DNA from: Bugula neritina
Taxonomy: Eukaryota; Bryozoa; Gymnolaemata; Cheilostomatida; Bugulidae
Length of the DNA stretch: 64,000 nucleotides
Direction of reading: 5' to 3'
NCBI GenBank assembly: GCA_964035545.1
Contig: OZ037771.1
Span: 6,862,690 to 6,926,689, forward strand
The notes under the pieces are model-generated. The model was not told where the DNA came from and ran no database searches. It saw only the letters and a program-made list of their open reading frames with translations. Numbering within the stretch: the first letter of the stretch is position 1; each line of letters opens with the position of its first letter. Shown piece after piece: positions 33,801 to 46,599 of the stretch. The translations under genes were made by a program, and so were the position numbers.

Positions 33801-36800
33801 GTAGATAATAGGTAATATATATATATATAGATATTTTAATACTGCATAAAGGAAGTGTGTCAGGGTTATTTTTGGTGATGTCTAAACTTGTTTCTATGAT
33901 CAGTTTATATATACTGATTTGTTAAGTTTGTAGAATTGCTTAAATACATTATAGCATATTTCTTTTATAACTAAAGTGTGGGTAAACAGCACATCTTAGA
34001 GTTACTCAGAAATTAGCATTGCATAATATGACAAGGCGGGACTGTTATTTGTGTATTTGTAGGGCATGCGTATCGCTATGGCGGAAAACGAGTTCGTTTC
34101 TCAGCTTTCATCTGCTAAGAATGAAGCTATGAAATCATTCGGTGATCAAGTGATGTTGGTGGAGAAATTTGTTGTTAATCCTCGACATGTTGAGGTCTGC
34201 TAATCCCATTCTCAGTTCTGATATCTTCAAGTCTGTTGCTTTGACTCTTACACTTAGTTGATCTTGAATTTATTGTTACATCTCTATTGAATGGTTTTAC
34301 ATTCACTGCAAAGCAACAATTTACTTCTAACATTCAAAAAACTCTGTCGAACAAAACCTGGTGCAGTGAGATTAAATTTGCTGCGGGTTTGGATAAAAAG
34401 TTTGGAAACATTTTCCTATGTAGAAGCATAGCAATGTATTTTAAATTCTTAGCCATGCAACATGGTTAAAACCGTCTCAATCAAATCCAACCTGTGTAAA
34501 TATTTAATCTAGCTGAAAGCTGGTTATCTACTCAGTCGATAAATTCATTGTATGAGCCAGTCAATTATCTAGTTGTAATACACACAGGCTCGCGCGCTCA
34601 CACACACCACCAGGTACAAGTGTTTATATATCAAACCAGGTGCAAGTATTTGGAGATCAACATGGTAACTATGTCTACATGTTTGAAAGAGACTGCAGTG
34701 TACAGAGGAGACACCAGAAGATCATAGAAGAGGCACCGGCCCCTCATCTCACAGAGGAAGTGAGGAGGCAGCTGGGAGAGGCAGCAGTCAGGGCTGCCAG
34801 AGCAGTCAACTATGTTGGCGCAGGTAGGTGACACACAGCTGCTGCTGATAATATGTATGCAAGTGTGTTAGCTATGTGGTCCTCTTCACATTAGGAGGGG
34901 GGGCTGGTAGGGCTACTTGAGTTTATTCATTCAGTAGCCCTCTCTGGTAATAGCTTCCTGCATTAGAATGTTGCTGTGAAAAGTCTTACTCTTAGAAGGA
35001 AATACAGCTCACCATAAGTAGAGGGTAACCCAAGTAATAGCTACAATATAGTGTAGAGCGAAGCAACTATAAAACATTCATTGCATCATAGTTGAGTAAC
35101 ATTAGCTTAGGGCTTGTATGTGCAAACTATTCCTCTCTGCACACTGTTGTCTTTTATTACCGAAATATCGAGGCTCATTTACATCATTAAATCTTTTTTA
35201 CATACGGAAATATTATTTTCTTAGATTTTCTTATTTCATGCAAATGCAATGGCTGAAACTCTCAGTCTGACAATGTTGTTAGGAAGTTAATATTTGGATT
35301 CTTCAGGCACAGTTGAGTTTGTCATGGATGCTGACCAGAAGTTTTATTTCATGGAGATGAATACGAGACTTCAGGTTGAGCACCCCGTATCGGAGATGAT
35401 AACTGATACAGGTTTGTAGACTACTGGTTGTATTGACATATTCAGGGATCAGTTTATGAGTATATAACATCTTTGCAGAGTCTGGTCAAATGATAATTTG
35501 AGCTGATACATTTGGGAATACAAATTATGGAAAGTAATAGTCTTGAAAAGGTACCCACATCAAATCTTGAGATGAAAACCAGTTTGCCTGACAGAAAGTT
35601 ATAAAGGCTACTTCTTCTGTTACTGGAAGACCAACTGCTCAATAATGCATTTCCAGTTTATACTTAGCATTGTTTGTTTAGGTCTAATGTTTTGTTGCTA
35701 TGAATTAGTGAGCAGCTGTGGTGTTTATTTCCAGATCTAGTTGAGTGGCAGTTGCGGGTGGCTGCGGGAGAGCCCCTTCCTCTAACTCAGGATGATTTAG
35801 AAATCTATGGCCATTCTTTTGAGGCGAGAGTATATGCAGAAGACCCGGACAATGAGTTCATGCCTGGAGCTGGTCATCTGCAGCACGTCTTACCTCCGGA
35901 TGATGAGTCATACATTAGAGTAGAAACCGGGATCAGACAGGTAACTGTCTGTCTGTCTGTTCCATGCTGTGGTAGCTCAATATTGCTTTACTGCTCACAA
36001 TAGTTTCACTTTTTACAATTGAAGCAAATGATCCATGTAATACTGTAAAACAAGTTCTCTAATTCTTGAAATAAATGAAATTTGAAAATTGTTTCATCAA
36101 AAATGTTATGTTTGGATTTTATCTGCTAAAAGTATTTGTAAGTCCATGCACACTAGGTGGTAAGAAATTAAGGCCGAAAGCCGTAATATAAGTGAAAGCT
36201 GGTGAACGCTGAGGCAAAGTAGAGCAAGCAAACACTATTTTCTCTCAATAAAATCTACCAGCTTATTCACACTTATAACATGAGTGTGTTTCCTTTTTAC
36301 ATTCTGTCCAAATTGAATTGGCCCTTTCATTGCTGGTTTTCTTACAAAAAGTTCTTTGCCAAACACTCAGTGATTTTGTTCACTTCAAATAGAAATTCTA
36401 ATATGATTTTCTCATTTCACAATGAATAAATTGATCTCGCGTGCTTGTCGATTAAGCACAACATTCTTTTCAGTAAAACACAACTGTAATTTTCTCACTC
36501 CACTTCTTGAAATTCAACATTTGCTAAATTATTGTGTTGTGTTTGAAATTGATAGAATTGGCAACCAAAGCATTATCTGAGAAGTTGTCCTCTCTATAGG
36601 CCCTACCTTTCACACCATCTTGTTTTTTCTGCCGTGTTTTAAGCTAGACGTACAATTTGTATTCACACAGGGCGATGAAGTTTCTGTACACTATGATCCT
36701 ATGATAGCCAAGCTGGTAGTTTGGGGGGAAGACAGGCCCACCGCTCTTGCTAGACTTATATCTGCATTACAGAAGTACCAGGTAAGTGTGTTGTACCAGT

Positions 36801-39764
36801 GCTAACTGTTCCCCAGCCTTTGTGTTTGTTTTCTATACAGGGAGATACTTCATTATTCTCGTTTAAATCAAGAGCTTAATTCTATTTTCACTCTCAATTT
36901 AGTCAAATTGTTTATGCTTATGCAGTAAGATAGTTTTTCCCTCTATCATTCTATTACGTAAAGTTTGCATTTTTCTCCACCCAGATTGTGGGGCTGAGTA
37001 CTAATATCAACTTTATGTTGAGTTTAGCCCAGCACCCGGAGTTTCAGCTGGGAAATGTTCACACAGAATTCATACCTCAGCATTATGACACTCTCTTTCC
37101 TCACAGGTGAGTTATTCTTCCTTTCAACTGATGTTATGTTGCTGGCAAAAGTCTTCATATATTCTATTAATTTATTTGTGTTCTTTATGATGGACAATTT
37201 TAGTTATAAAATATTTTAGCTCCGCGTATGCTGCATCTATTAATTTTTATCTTCTATCTTTGATCTTGATATTGTAAAACACTGCTTGTGTACTTTACCA
37301 ATAATATTCCAAGTCAAATGTGTGTTTACAAGTTTTATTTTGTTTTATCTCATCGATAAATTTAATAAAAAATTAGAGAATATGGGATCCATTAATGCTC
37401 CAATAGCAAAGCTAGTGAAGGCGAAGGCCCAAAGTGGTCAGCAACTAATCAGTTAACTCACATCTTCTCCACCAAGAAGGCTACACCTTACACATGTTCC
37501 GAATGCAAAGGGATCGGACTTTTTAGATCAGGGTTTAGCCTATTCCATAGTAAAGACTTACGATACCATCATAGTATGCTGTAGCTGTTGGTCATGTGAT
37601 TACAGGGAGGTATCACATGACCAGCTGTGTCTTGCCGTAGTCACTGTGATGTCACACAGACTGAACTGTCGCACTCATGCTGACGCTGCTTTCACCTCTC
37701 TGAACTCACTGAGAATTAATCATGAGAAACAGGAAGTGATGAAATTCAAACACGGTGACAACGGTGGGTTGTTGAGACGGGGGGATTTTCTGAGTGTCTA
37801 TTTCTCTGAGTAAACAGTACTTCAAACCTTTAAATTTTTTATTCAATTATCATATTATTTGTAATAGTTTAATATCTTGCACCCCTGCTTTGGGGCCCCT
37901 ATTATATAACATTATTATATTATTAATCCGTTTTTCTTATTATATCAACATTTTCTCATGTGATGGTCTTTCAGCGTTTTTTATGATTAGTTGGCAATAC
38001 TAACATTTCAGTTTAATATCTTGTACCTCAGCTTTATGGTTCACATTACCCAGTGTTTTCTATTATATCCAAATAAGTTCTAGTTATGCATATGTTATGG
38101 TCTTTCAGCATTCAGTTACATATTCGTCAAGTTTGCATGTATTTGTTACTGTTGTCTGGCAATACTCCTTCTAGTCTGAGTAACTACTCTCCTCTGTACT
38201 TCCCATTTCAGTTATTACCTGCACTGTTACATCACATCCTGACGGCACACTTACCGTGACCTCTGGTGAACAGAGCTCCAAGTTGAAGGGTAGCGTAATT
38301 GCTGCCGATCCTGAAGGACAGCGTACGACAGCAGTGGCCGAAATGGAAGAGCAGATCATCAAATGTGACAGTCTCTATGCTGACAACACTGTTCATTTGT
38401 TCACCGAGGTGAGTTGAGAGTTGTCCTCCCCCACTGGGATATGTGACTGTGTGTAGCTGCTGTACAAAACTGTATATACGCAGCAGACTCTGTATAGTTC
38501 CTAGCCATGTAGTCACTCTGTCTAAACCTCACACATGATTACTTCATTTAATATCAACACATTCTGACTGTAATATGTGCAAAGACAACTTTGTAGGTAA
38601 AATATTTCACTGTAGTTAGTCAAATATGACCAAGTGCGTTGCATTAATTCTGATCAGCTCTAAATATACAAAATTTTATAAGCAATTCAGTAATTTCAAG
38701 CCAATTTATAATATTTTACTTGAAATTAAAGAACATTTGGCTATTATTTTCTTTCCTTTGTATACGATTTTAAATTGGCTGGTGGTTAGTTGTAAACTCC
38801 CATGTTAGGAGTAGTCTTCTCTGTGGTGTAGAATGGTCTTCTGAAACTAGAAGTTCCTCCACCTGACTATGAGACATCCGAGAGTGCTGCCACTGCCAGG
38901 GCTGATTCTGTGGCTCCGATGCCGGGTGTTATCGACAAGATATTCGTGCAGCCAGGTGACAAAGTAGAGGAGGGTCAGCAACTCATTGTGATGATAGCCA
39001 TGAAGATGGAGGTGAGTGAGATATGCTATTCACTAGTCACCTTGTTCTTACTCTGTTACCTTGTTCTTACTCTGTTACCTTGTTCTTACTCTGTCACCTT
39101 GTTCTTACTCTGTTACCTTGTTCTTACTCTGTTACCTTGTTCTTACTCTGTTACCTTGTTCTTGCTATGTTACCTTGTTCTTACTTTGATTTTCTCTTAA
39201 TTTGTAAGATAAAATCAAATTATTGCCAGGTATATTTATTTCCTAAATATATTCACCTGTGTGCAATTCACAGTGTTTTTGCTGTAGCATTTTTGGATAT
39301 TTTTCCTATTTAACTGGCTGTTTGGTTTATGATTCATGAATAATGTATCAATTCTCAATTTTAACTATTAGCATACCAACTTAGTCACAATGCTGCCTGC
39401 CTTATAGTTTAAACCAGTTATCAGTCAGTGGTTTGTACAGCAGCTGACAACTTTAAGAATAACTATATTTTGTAATTTTATCAAAGTATAATTAAATCAA
39501 AATTTATTCAATTACAATTTTAAAAGACACTTAATATTAATACAAATTAGTAAAAATTAATAACAATATAGGTTGTGTTTGTTATTTTTACTGTAGCCAG
39601 GTATCACAGGTACACTAAACCTAGCACGACATGATTCTATAATATTTCAGTATATAATCCGGGCACCTCGTGCTGGAGTCGTAGATACAGTGCCCTATAC
39701 AGTCGGTACAACTGTACCTAAAGGAGCTAGGCTGGTTCACCTTCAGGAAGAAGCTGACAAATAG
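30841..39764 (+). CDS. MCCC1: Methylcrotonoyl-CoA carboxylase subunit alpha (biotin-carrying), mitochondrial
   Basis: Exons: 30841-30917, 31978-32036, 32231-32367, 32882-33059, 33251-33438, 34063-34194, 34640-34823, 35307-35411, 35735-35940, 36671-36781, 36985-37106, 37606-37763, 38212-38408, 38832-39011, 39651-39764. Total 2148 nt, 715 aa (human 725). MCCC1 uses ATP and bicarbonate to carboxylate biotin for leucine breakdown in the mitochondrial matrix. The start gives a basic presequence without acidic residues ([19 protein letters not shown]). Biotin carboxylase motifs follow in order: [10 protein letters not shown] (54-63), the Gly-rich ATP-grasp loop RGGGGKGMRI (about 208-217), [32 protein letters not shown]. 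The C-terminal biotinyl domain carries MIAMKME with the biotinylated Lys at about 676. All phases close. The middle (about 500-620) is the least conserved part. A candidate AATAAA at 40025 is followed by a GT-rich stretch. Confidence 0.96.
31020..31290. repeat. Low-complexity mosaic of GTCAGTGAC/GAATAT words
   Basis: Degenerate, partly self-complementary GTCACTGTGACAGTGACTG-type sequence, then repeated ATGAAT, inside MCCC1 intron 1. Similar words recur near 62160-62600. Confidence 0.5.
39037..39187. repeat. 19-bp minisatellite, about 8 copies
   Basis: The unit ACCTTGTTCTTACTCTGTT is repeated with few changes. It starts about 25 bp after the donor of MCCC1 exon 38832-39011. Confidence 0.9.
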
Positions 39765-41797
39765 ATGTACTTACATGTTTAGTAAGTATCTACCTGCTGA
39801 CAGAATATGTTTAGAACATAGCTATATGTTGGCTATATTTATCTTGTATATGTGGCATGGATGCCATTATTGATGTTTCTGATTATCCGTTGTCTGTAAA
39901 CTCTGTATTTATAATGTATATAATAGATACTTCTTTGACCATATTTCCACTCCTGTTTATGGGCAGTAAACAACATTTACTAATATATTGTTTTCTAATG
40001 TTCCCAGTAAGGCTGTTGCTGAAGAATAAAATGTGTTGTTTGTGTTTAATAACTTTGTATTCATAAGGAGTTATGGTAGTCTGTGATTATTAAAAACTGG
40101 CTATATCTTAAGAACTAGATAAGGTGCGTACTGCAATCTTATCTTCTTTGGATTTCTGGAAAATAATGGATTTTAGTATATTTTTGTGTTGTAGAAGAGA
40201 AGCATGACATTACAAATAAACATGAGTCAGTTATTTACACTTTTCAAGGTTCAAGTTCAAGGTCAACTGACAATATTCTTCTCCTTTGGTCACCGCAGTG
40301 GAATTTAGACCTCTCTGGCAATATAACCATTTGGTTACAAGTCTAACAAAACTGTGTGTTTCTTATTTATTCGGATACAGTGAATGTCAAGTTCATGACC
40401 GTAGTTTGAAAATTACTTGTATTTTATATAGTAGATACTGAAGCCAAATGGTGTTGGTTGTTGGATGTATAAAAGAATTATTTTCTAATGTATTTATTCT
40501 TCCTTTTGTTTCCACCCTGATGTCTCTATCATATATACTTAATATTTTGTGCCTCAATGCTGTGTGTATTGTAAAGAATTATGTGTGCTATGTACCAGTA
40601 TGTAGATGTTGCATAATAATAAATATTATATTGAAATAGGAATTTATCATATGTTGTCATTTAGCAGTTCGCTGTTGTTACCCTCTAAAATGTAGATAGC
40701 AGCTATACTTAACTGAAACTTCAGGTTAATTATATTGTGTTTATTAGAAACTTGTAATGATGTCATATATTTACACATTCAATTATACTTTTTCTAGTAA
40801 AATGGTTTCTAATATGATTACCCGGCTAGCAGTTTATACCAACAGTATGCAGAGAGTAGACAACTCTAGATAAAAGCAACTTGTAAAGAATGTAGGATAT
40901 GATGTAGGCCGGAATTGTGTGGCTGTGGATACTATGATCTGTTCAACTAGATTGTTTAGAGTAGAGACAGGGAAATGCATGTGTTAGAATTAAACATGTC
41001 CTATGTTTGTGCAATAATTGTTTAGGGATTTTTTATGAGCAGTAAACTGCTTTTTAAATATACACGCATATAACAGCTTGCATAGCAAATTCAGTATATA
41101 AATAATTATATGCCAGTTTATTAAACTTTATTTGATAAGATCTTTTAAACTGAAAAACTCACAAGGTAGAAATTTTATTCATTTCAAATTGTTTTTGTAG
41201 CAACTCATATAATCATACTCTGTAATTATTCATTCCTTTGTAAGCTTGTAAGCTACTAAATGATGACCAATAATAACTAAGTGAATGAATGATTGAGAGA
41301 ATAAAAAAAATTAAAATTTCTTTCATATAGAAGAAATTTCAAACAATTAGAGTAGGTTATATATGAAGTTCAATAAAGTAAGCAACAAGGCATACATGTA
41401 TATTTGCATGCTCTGGTCTCTGAGTACTTAAGAGACAAAGAGGATTCCAATAAAATAGTTCCAGAGAATAGGTTATGAGCATCTGTTGACTGAGTAATCC
41501 ATCTACACATCAGGTAGTATAAGCTGTAGTGTTGAATGGTTCACGTAGAAGATTTAGATAATAAACAGAAACATAACGTAAAGTGAATAAATTGAGTAGG
41601 CTTATGTGAAGTGAGAAGACAAGCGAGAATGAACAGAACAAGGGACTAATAGCTATATTGTCAGAGTCTGATATGAAAGATAACAGAATCTAAATATATG
41701 AATAATTTAACAGCTTCTTTGAAGTTTTGAGAAAATATATAATTACATATTGAGCTCTAACCTCATTCATTGTTTTGAACACAGCAACAGAAAAACT
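39765..41797. other. Convergent intergenic region
   Basis: Holds the 3' flanks of MCCC1 (AATAAA at 40025-40030 with downstream TGTGTTGTTTGTG) and of the minus-strand secreted-protein gene. No other exon or repeat of note was seen. Confidence 0.5.
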
Positions 41798-44700
41798 TTA
41801 AGATTTTATTTCTGCGATTCTGCTGTGTGGCTGGTTCTTGAACTGCTCTAATAGCTCTACAAAATACATAAGTGTTTCTTTTGATTGATGTACTATAGCA
41901 TTATTTATATTCATTTTTATTATATATTATTATTGGCTGTTTCACAATTCAATAGTAAATAACAGCAAGTTTCTTTAAAGTTTTGACTGCCTGATTCTTA
42001 CTAATCTTGTTATAATTCACACCTGTTTATTAAAAACTAGCTACCTAATGCCTTAAGAAGTTTTTCCAGTTTGTTTGACATTCTAAAACACTATAAATGT
42101 GTGGTTTCTAAAGACTGGTTTGCTCTTCAACATATTTAACAATAGCAACTAATAATAAACATTTGGCTGACTTGAGAATACTTACCATTCTGAACTTTAT
42201 TAGACGCTTCAACACACGCTGGGAGTTGTGTCTCCTTGACTGATGAGCTGAGAACGTTGAGAGAAAGAGGGTTGAGTGAGTCTCCACCAGCTTCTAAAGT
42301 TTCTGTTACAAAATGTTGGTTTATAAACCTAATATAATATTTGTTACTAGTTGGTTAATTGTTTGTAATGGGAAAAATGGGTCTTTCCATTATATATTTG
42401 CAATATTAGTTAATATATTGCCATGCAATTAGTATTGCCCATTTTGTGGATGAAAATAGTTGATATATGGCTTAATAAAAATTTACACATGAATCAACAT
42501 TTTTGATTGACGTGTTGTTTTACACATCGTCTGCTTTTAGAATCACATTTATCTCAAATGATATCCTTGAGTGATTTAAATTTTGCTTCTTTGTAGATAT
42601 TTCCTAGCTTTAATATTTACCATCCAAATTGGAAGGTTTTGGAGGTTTTTCATCACCAATTTCTTGATTTGGGTTAATATTTTGTTTCCCAGATTTGTTC
42701 TCTTCATTAACATGGTCTTCTTTTGTTCACCATATTGTGGTACGCACTCCTTTCTCATTCCATCTATTGAATTAATGTCATTTTAACTTATACTTTTTTA
42801 TATAAAAGGGCATAATTATATACAAGATTTGGTGAAATACTGATGATGTGACTGAATATAAGTTATTAGTGTGCTTATAGAACTCATTCATTCACTTTCT
42901 TTCACAGAGACTATGTTTTCATTAAACTGTTAAACCGTTCAAGCAATAAAGTACATCATTTAGGAATTAACAATTTGATATTTGACTAAGAGACTATATT
43001 GAAAAAGTAAAAGTTTTGCAAGATATTTACTAGCAGCTGAAGTTTGTTGCCTTCTCTACAAATATGTGTAAAAGAAACAATTTATATTTAAAAATTTAGC
43101 TGAATATAAAATATTACTTTAATAGCTTTCATTTTCTTATAAGAATAAATATTAACATGTTTTCTTACCAGGTGAAATTTGAGGTTTAGTGGAAGCTTTT
43201 TGATTGGCCTTTTGCTTTTTTAAGGATACTTCACTGCTTTGTTCAACAGCCTTTTTGATAATATCATCAGCTTCTGTCTTTTTGACGCCCAACTCCTTAA
43301 GATCCCTTTTGAGAGAAGCTATATCCTTCTTCAACTCATCTATTGAAATAACAATAATTTAATCCAAAACAAAATTTTTTACAATAAATGCAAAAGTGTT
43401 AATTTTACTTTGCAAAATTTATATGCTGTTCAAACAAAAAGAATGGATATTTTACCATCACAATCAATGATTTCTTTGTTCATAATTTCTTTAGAAAAAA
43501 GTGGCAAGGATGTCAATTCCATTTCATCCACTGAAGTGAATGTCTTGTGCATTTGCTTCTCCAATTGTCTGGGTGCAGTATTTTGTTGTGACGATGTGTT
43601 CATTCTATTTTCATGGAGATTGTCTTCTCTCTTTGTTCAAACCTTTCATTTGGCTTCTGGATAAATTTGTGGTGGGTTTGAGTTTTTTTGCAGAGCTCAG
43701 CATCAGTATTTGCTGTAATATCGCAATGCAACTTTTTTTGTTTGGAGACAAGTTTGTGTTAAGAATAGTAGAACAAAGCAACATCATATATTTACAGTTT
43801 ATAGACAATCTAATAAACTAAAAAAATGAATCTAGATAAAAAATAAGCTGAAACAGAATAAGTGAGTAATTATTTGAACTTACACATAATTAATTCTGAA
43901 CGAAAGTGAAGCTTGTGACTTTTCGGGCGAGCTTCAGTACCTTCGAATTTGTTCAGGAAGTCCCCCCAACTGTATTGGCTCTGTAACTGGAGAATTGCAA
44001 ATAGGAGCTGCTCTATTAAGTTGACTTCTGTAAGCCCTTAGCATTAGCTGATCCAATGGAAGAGGAGAAGCTGCTGTTCTGGAGGCAGACTTCCCATGCC
44101 AGCAGGCACCCGGCATAACCACATTCATTCCATGTCCAGCTTTTAGTTTTGCCATTTTTGGCACATATTGCTGTATTGACATGCATGAGTGGTCTTACAG
44201 GAACCTAATTCTCTATGCACCTGATTTTCACTGGTTTTACAACAGCTGTTGCATTGTTAGGTATGATGTTGCAAGAATGTAAAGGGCCATAAGTTGAAAG
44301 AATCTCTGCTTTCCTTAAGCCTTTCTCATTTTTGTCTTTGCTGTAACCAAACATTCAATAAGCACACACTATAGTATTCAAGAACAATTTATGTTGCATT
44401 AAACTGTACAATAATAATTGATCTACACATTGAGTGTTATAATATTATTATAACACTCAATGTGTAGATCAATGTCTTAAACATCCAATTTATTATTTAA
44501 AACTACCAGCATCTCAATGTTATTGAATTCACAGGAAATATATCTGTATAAAACTTCTTCTTACCTCTGAATCGTGCATTGACTGCTCACAGCTCTATTT
44601 TTTAACTGGAAACATTCTTTGAGAACGAGACTAAGTACAATGCAATCATAGAAAATCACTTCCCACTTGCTGTAACAAATAATTTCCGTACTTGAAGTAA

Positions 44701-44912
44701 ATCTTTTCCTAATTTAAATGCAGCAAAATTTTAACGAATCGAAGCAGAACATTATACGCATAAAAGTGTCAGATGATGAAGATAACAGAGAATTACAATA
44801 AATATTAATATAACATCTTCATTGAAAAAAAAATTACTTACTGATACAACTTAGTTGCCATGAGAGTGGATGCCAGCAGGATAATTAGAGAAACCAGTAA
44901 AAGCGAGAACAT
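41798..44912 (-). CDS. Unrecognised signal-peptide protein with charged coiled-coil region
   Basis: Proposed exons: 44912-44842, 44594-44565, 44340-44232, 44170-44110, 44027-43884, 43712-43456, 43339-43169, 42763-42621, 42302-42186, 41856-41798. The N-terminus is a clear signal peptide (MFSLLLVSLIILLAS). Later parts read IEQLLFAILQLQSQYSWGD, then a Lys/Glu-rich heptad-like stretch (DELKKDIASLKRDLKEL), then an acidic/Asn-rich linker, ending LLEQFKNQPHSRIAEIKS. Most junctions are phase 1. Exons 43456-43712 and 42621-42763 each need a shift of minus 2 (or plus 1) nt near GAACAAA..AGAAGAC to stay open; weak alternative acceptors at 43626 and 42719 would also restore frame. The donor at 44232 has an alternative. 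Length is about 385 aa if the frame holds. Family unknown. An ER or secreted protein is inferred from the signal peptide only; a decaying gene is the alternative. Confidence 0.55.
44418..44472. repeat. Perfect 26-bp-arm palindrome
   Basis: Two exactly complementary 26-nt arms (from TTGATCTACACATTG) with a 3-nt loop, in an intron of the signal-peptide gene. Confidence 0.9.
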
Positions 44913-46599
44913 ATTGATATTGAAATTTATAGAGTGAACAGTTGCATAAAAAATTTACAGTTTGTAGCAGCAATAATTAAACTGTCAACCAGTAAACTCA
45001 ATAAACATGCAATTAAGAGATCATTGTGTCACTCATTATGTCATTCTTTATTGTTGAACATTTTTTGAATATTTTGTTTTACTTATTTAATAATCTAATT
45101 AGATAATTGTAATAATTGTTTGTTTTGTTGTGACTTTTTTGTATTTTCATAACTAATTGTGATAAATTGTAGGCGCTTATATAATGATGTGGACTATTTA
45201 CTGGTTTATTAGGTTGAATGAATTACATCATATAAAACACAGTATTTATGTTGATACAGTAAGTGGGAGGAGCTTAATCATAACATAAGCAACATCATAT
45301 TATGCCATCTCTCGTTCTTTAATAAAAAAGATAATAATTTGTGATATCAGCTAAATGTTTAAGGCAGAAATTTTCTGCATTCTAGTTGTTTAGCTGTGTA
45401 ACAGGCTGTCATTTATTCAAATTTGTTTGAAAATCTAGGATATAAACGAAGTTGTCCACCCCTTTTATCAAACATATCAACAATAATCTGCAATAAATAA
45501 TAAAAACAATTGAGTAATAATGCTCAGGTGCCCAGAAACCGACAGAGTCATTAGTAAATGGTGGAAACACTTACTAATTCTGATACTTACATAGTTTGCT
45601 GGTTCTGCTATCAAAATATAAGTAAGTTTCACCAAATACTAAAGTTGAGCAATCAGCCATATAATATAATAATTATAATGTGGTCTTTTGGTTTATCAAC
45701 ACAGTTGAGAGGTCTGTCATTTATAAGACTTTTACTCTCTTTTGTATATTATGTTGCGTCACTTTCAAATTTGAAGGTGTATTAATTATTTCAACATAAA
45801 TTTGTACAATAGGATATTACATTCCTTCTAATTCTACCAATCTAAGACACCATATACGTACGTACATAGTACCGCATCCAGGTTCACGTAGGAATTGACA
45901 TTTCTTGAGCATTTAAATATTATCTCATTTATACTTTGAAAAAGAATCTCTTACAATTCATTAATGTATCATATTCCATGCATTCATGCAAGTTGAAATA
46001 TTAAAAATGTATTTTATGCTCAGTATCCCAAGTTTGAATCATATTATACATGTGAATTTTTGAAATTTATTAATCACCCTTTGCAAATTCTTAAGTAATA
46101 AAAAAGTCAAAATATTATGCATTTGTGATACATAAGCCCACTATAGCTAAAAATAAAATACCATTATGATTTATTTATGTAGCTCAATTACTTAGAGTTA
46201 GTAGCCCAGTGATCTATTATGATCTTAACCTTTTGGAGTTGCCTGCTTGAGAAAGATAACGTATTTAGCCTCGTCCTTATCTTGCAAAGACATTTTCTTC
46301 AATCGATGACGGCCCAATCTACGTTTAGGTTTTTGGCTATAATATGTCAGTATCCGCCATTCAGCAAACATTTGCAACAGTTCTTCATTAATCATTATGA
46401 TTACAATTTATGATTCTACGTTGATATTCTGTTACTAGTGCCATCACTATGCCTATTAAAATGTTAATCATTATTGCAATTGACGTATCATTTTAAACCT
46501 AATGATTATCATAATGTTATACTAAAAAGTTCATCTAAAAATGAGTAAAACTGAAATTAAAATGAAAATGATTTGTCATTTTGTGATTTTGTCATTTGC

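Noticed and set aside
43934-44182. An 82-residue minus-strand ORF as a single exon of the signal-peptide gene
   Set aside because: Its second half is in the wrong frame. Splitting into 44110-44170 and 43884-44027, with a good branch/pyrimidine/acceptor region, gives a more protein-like reading and a proper phase-1 donor.
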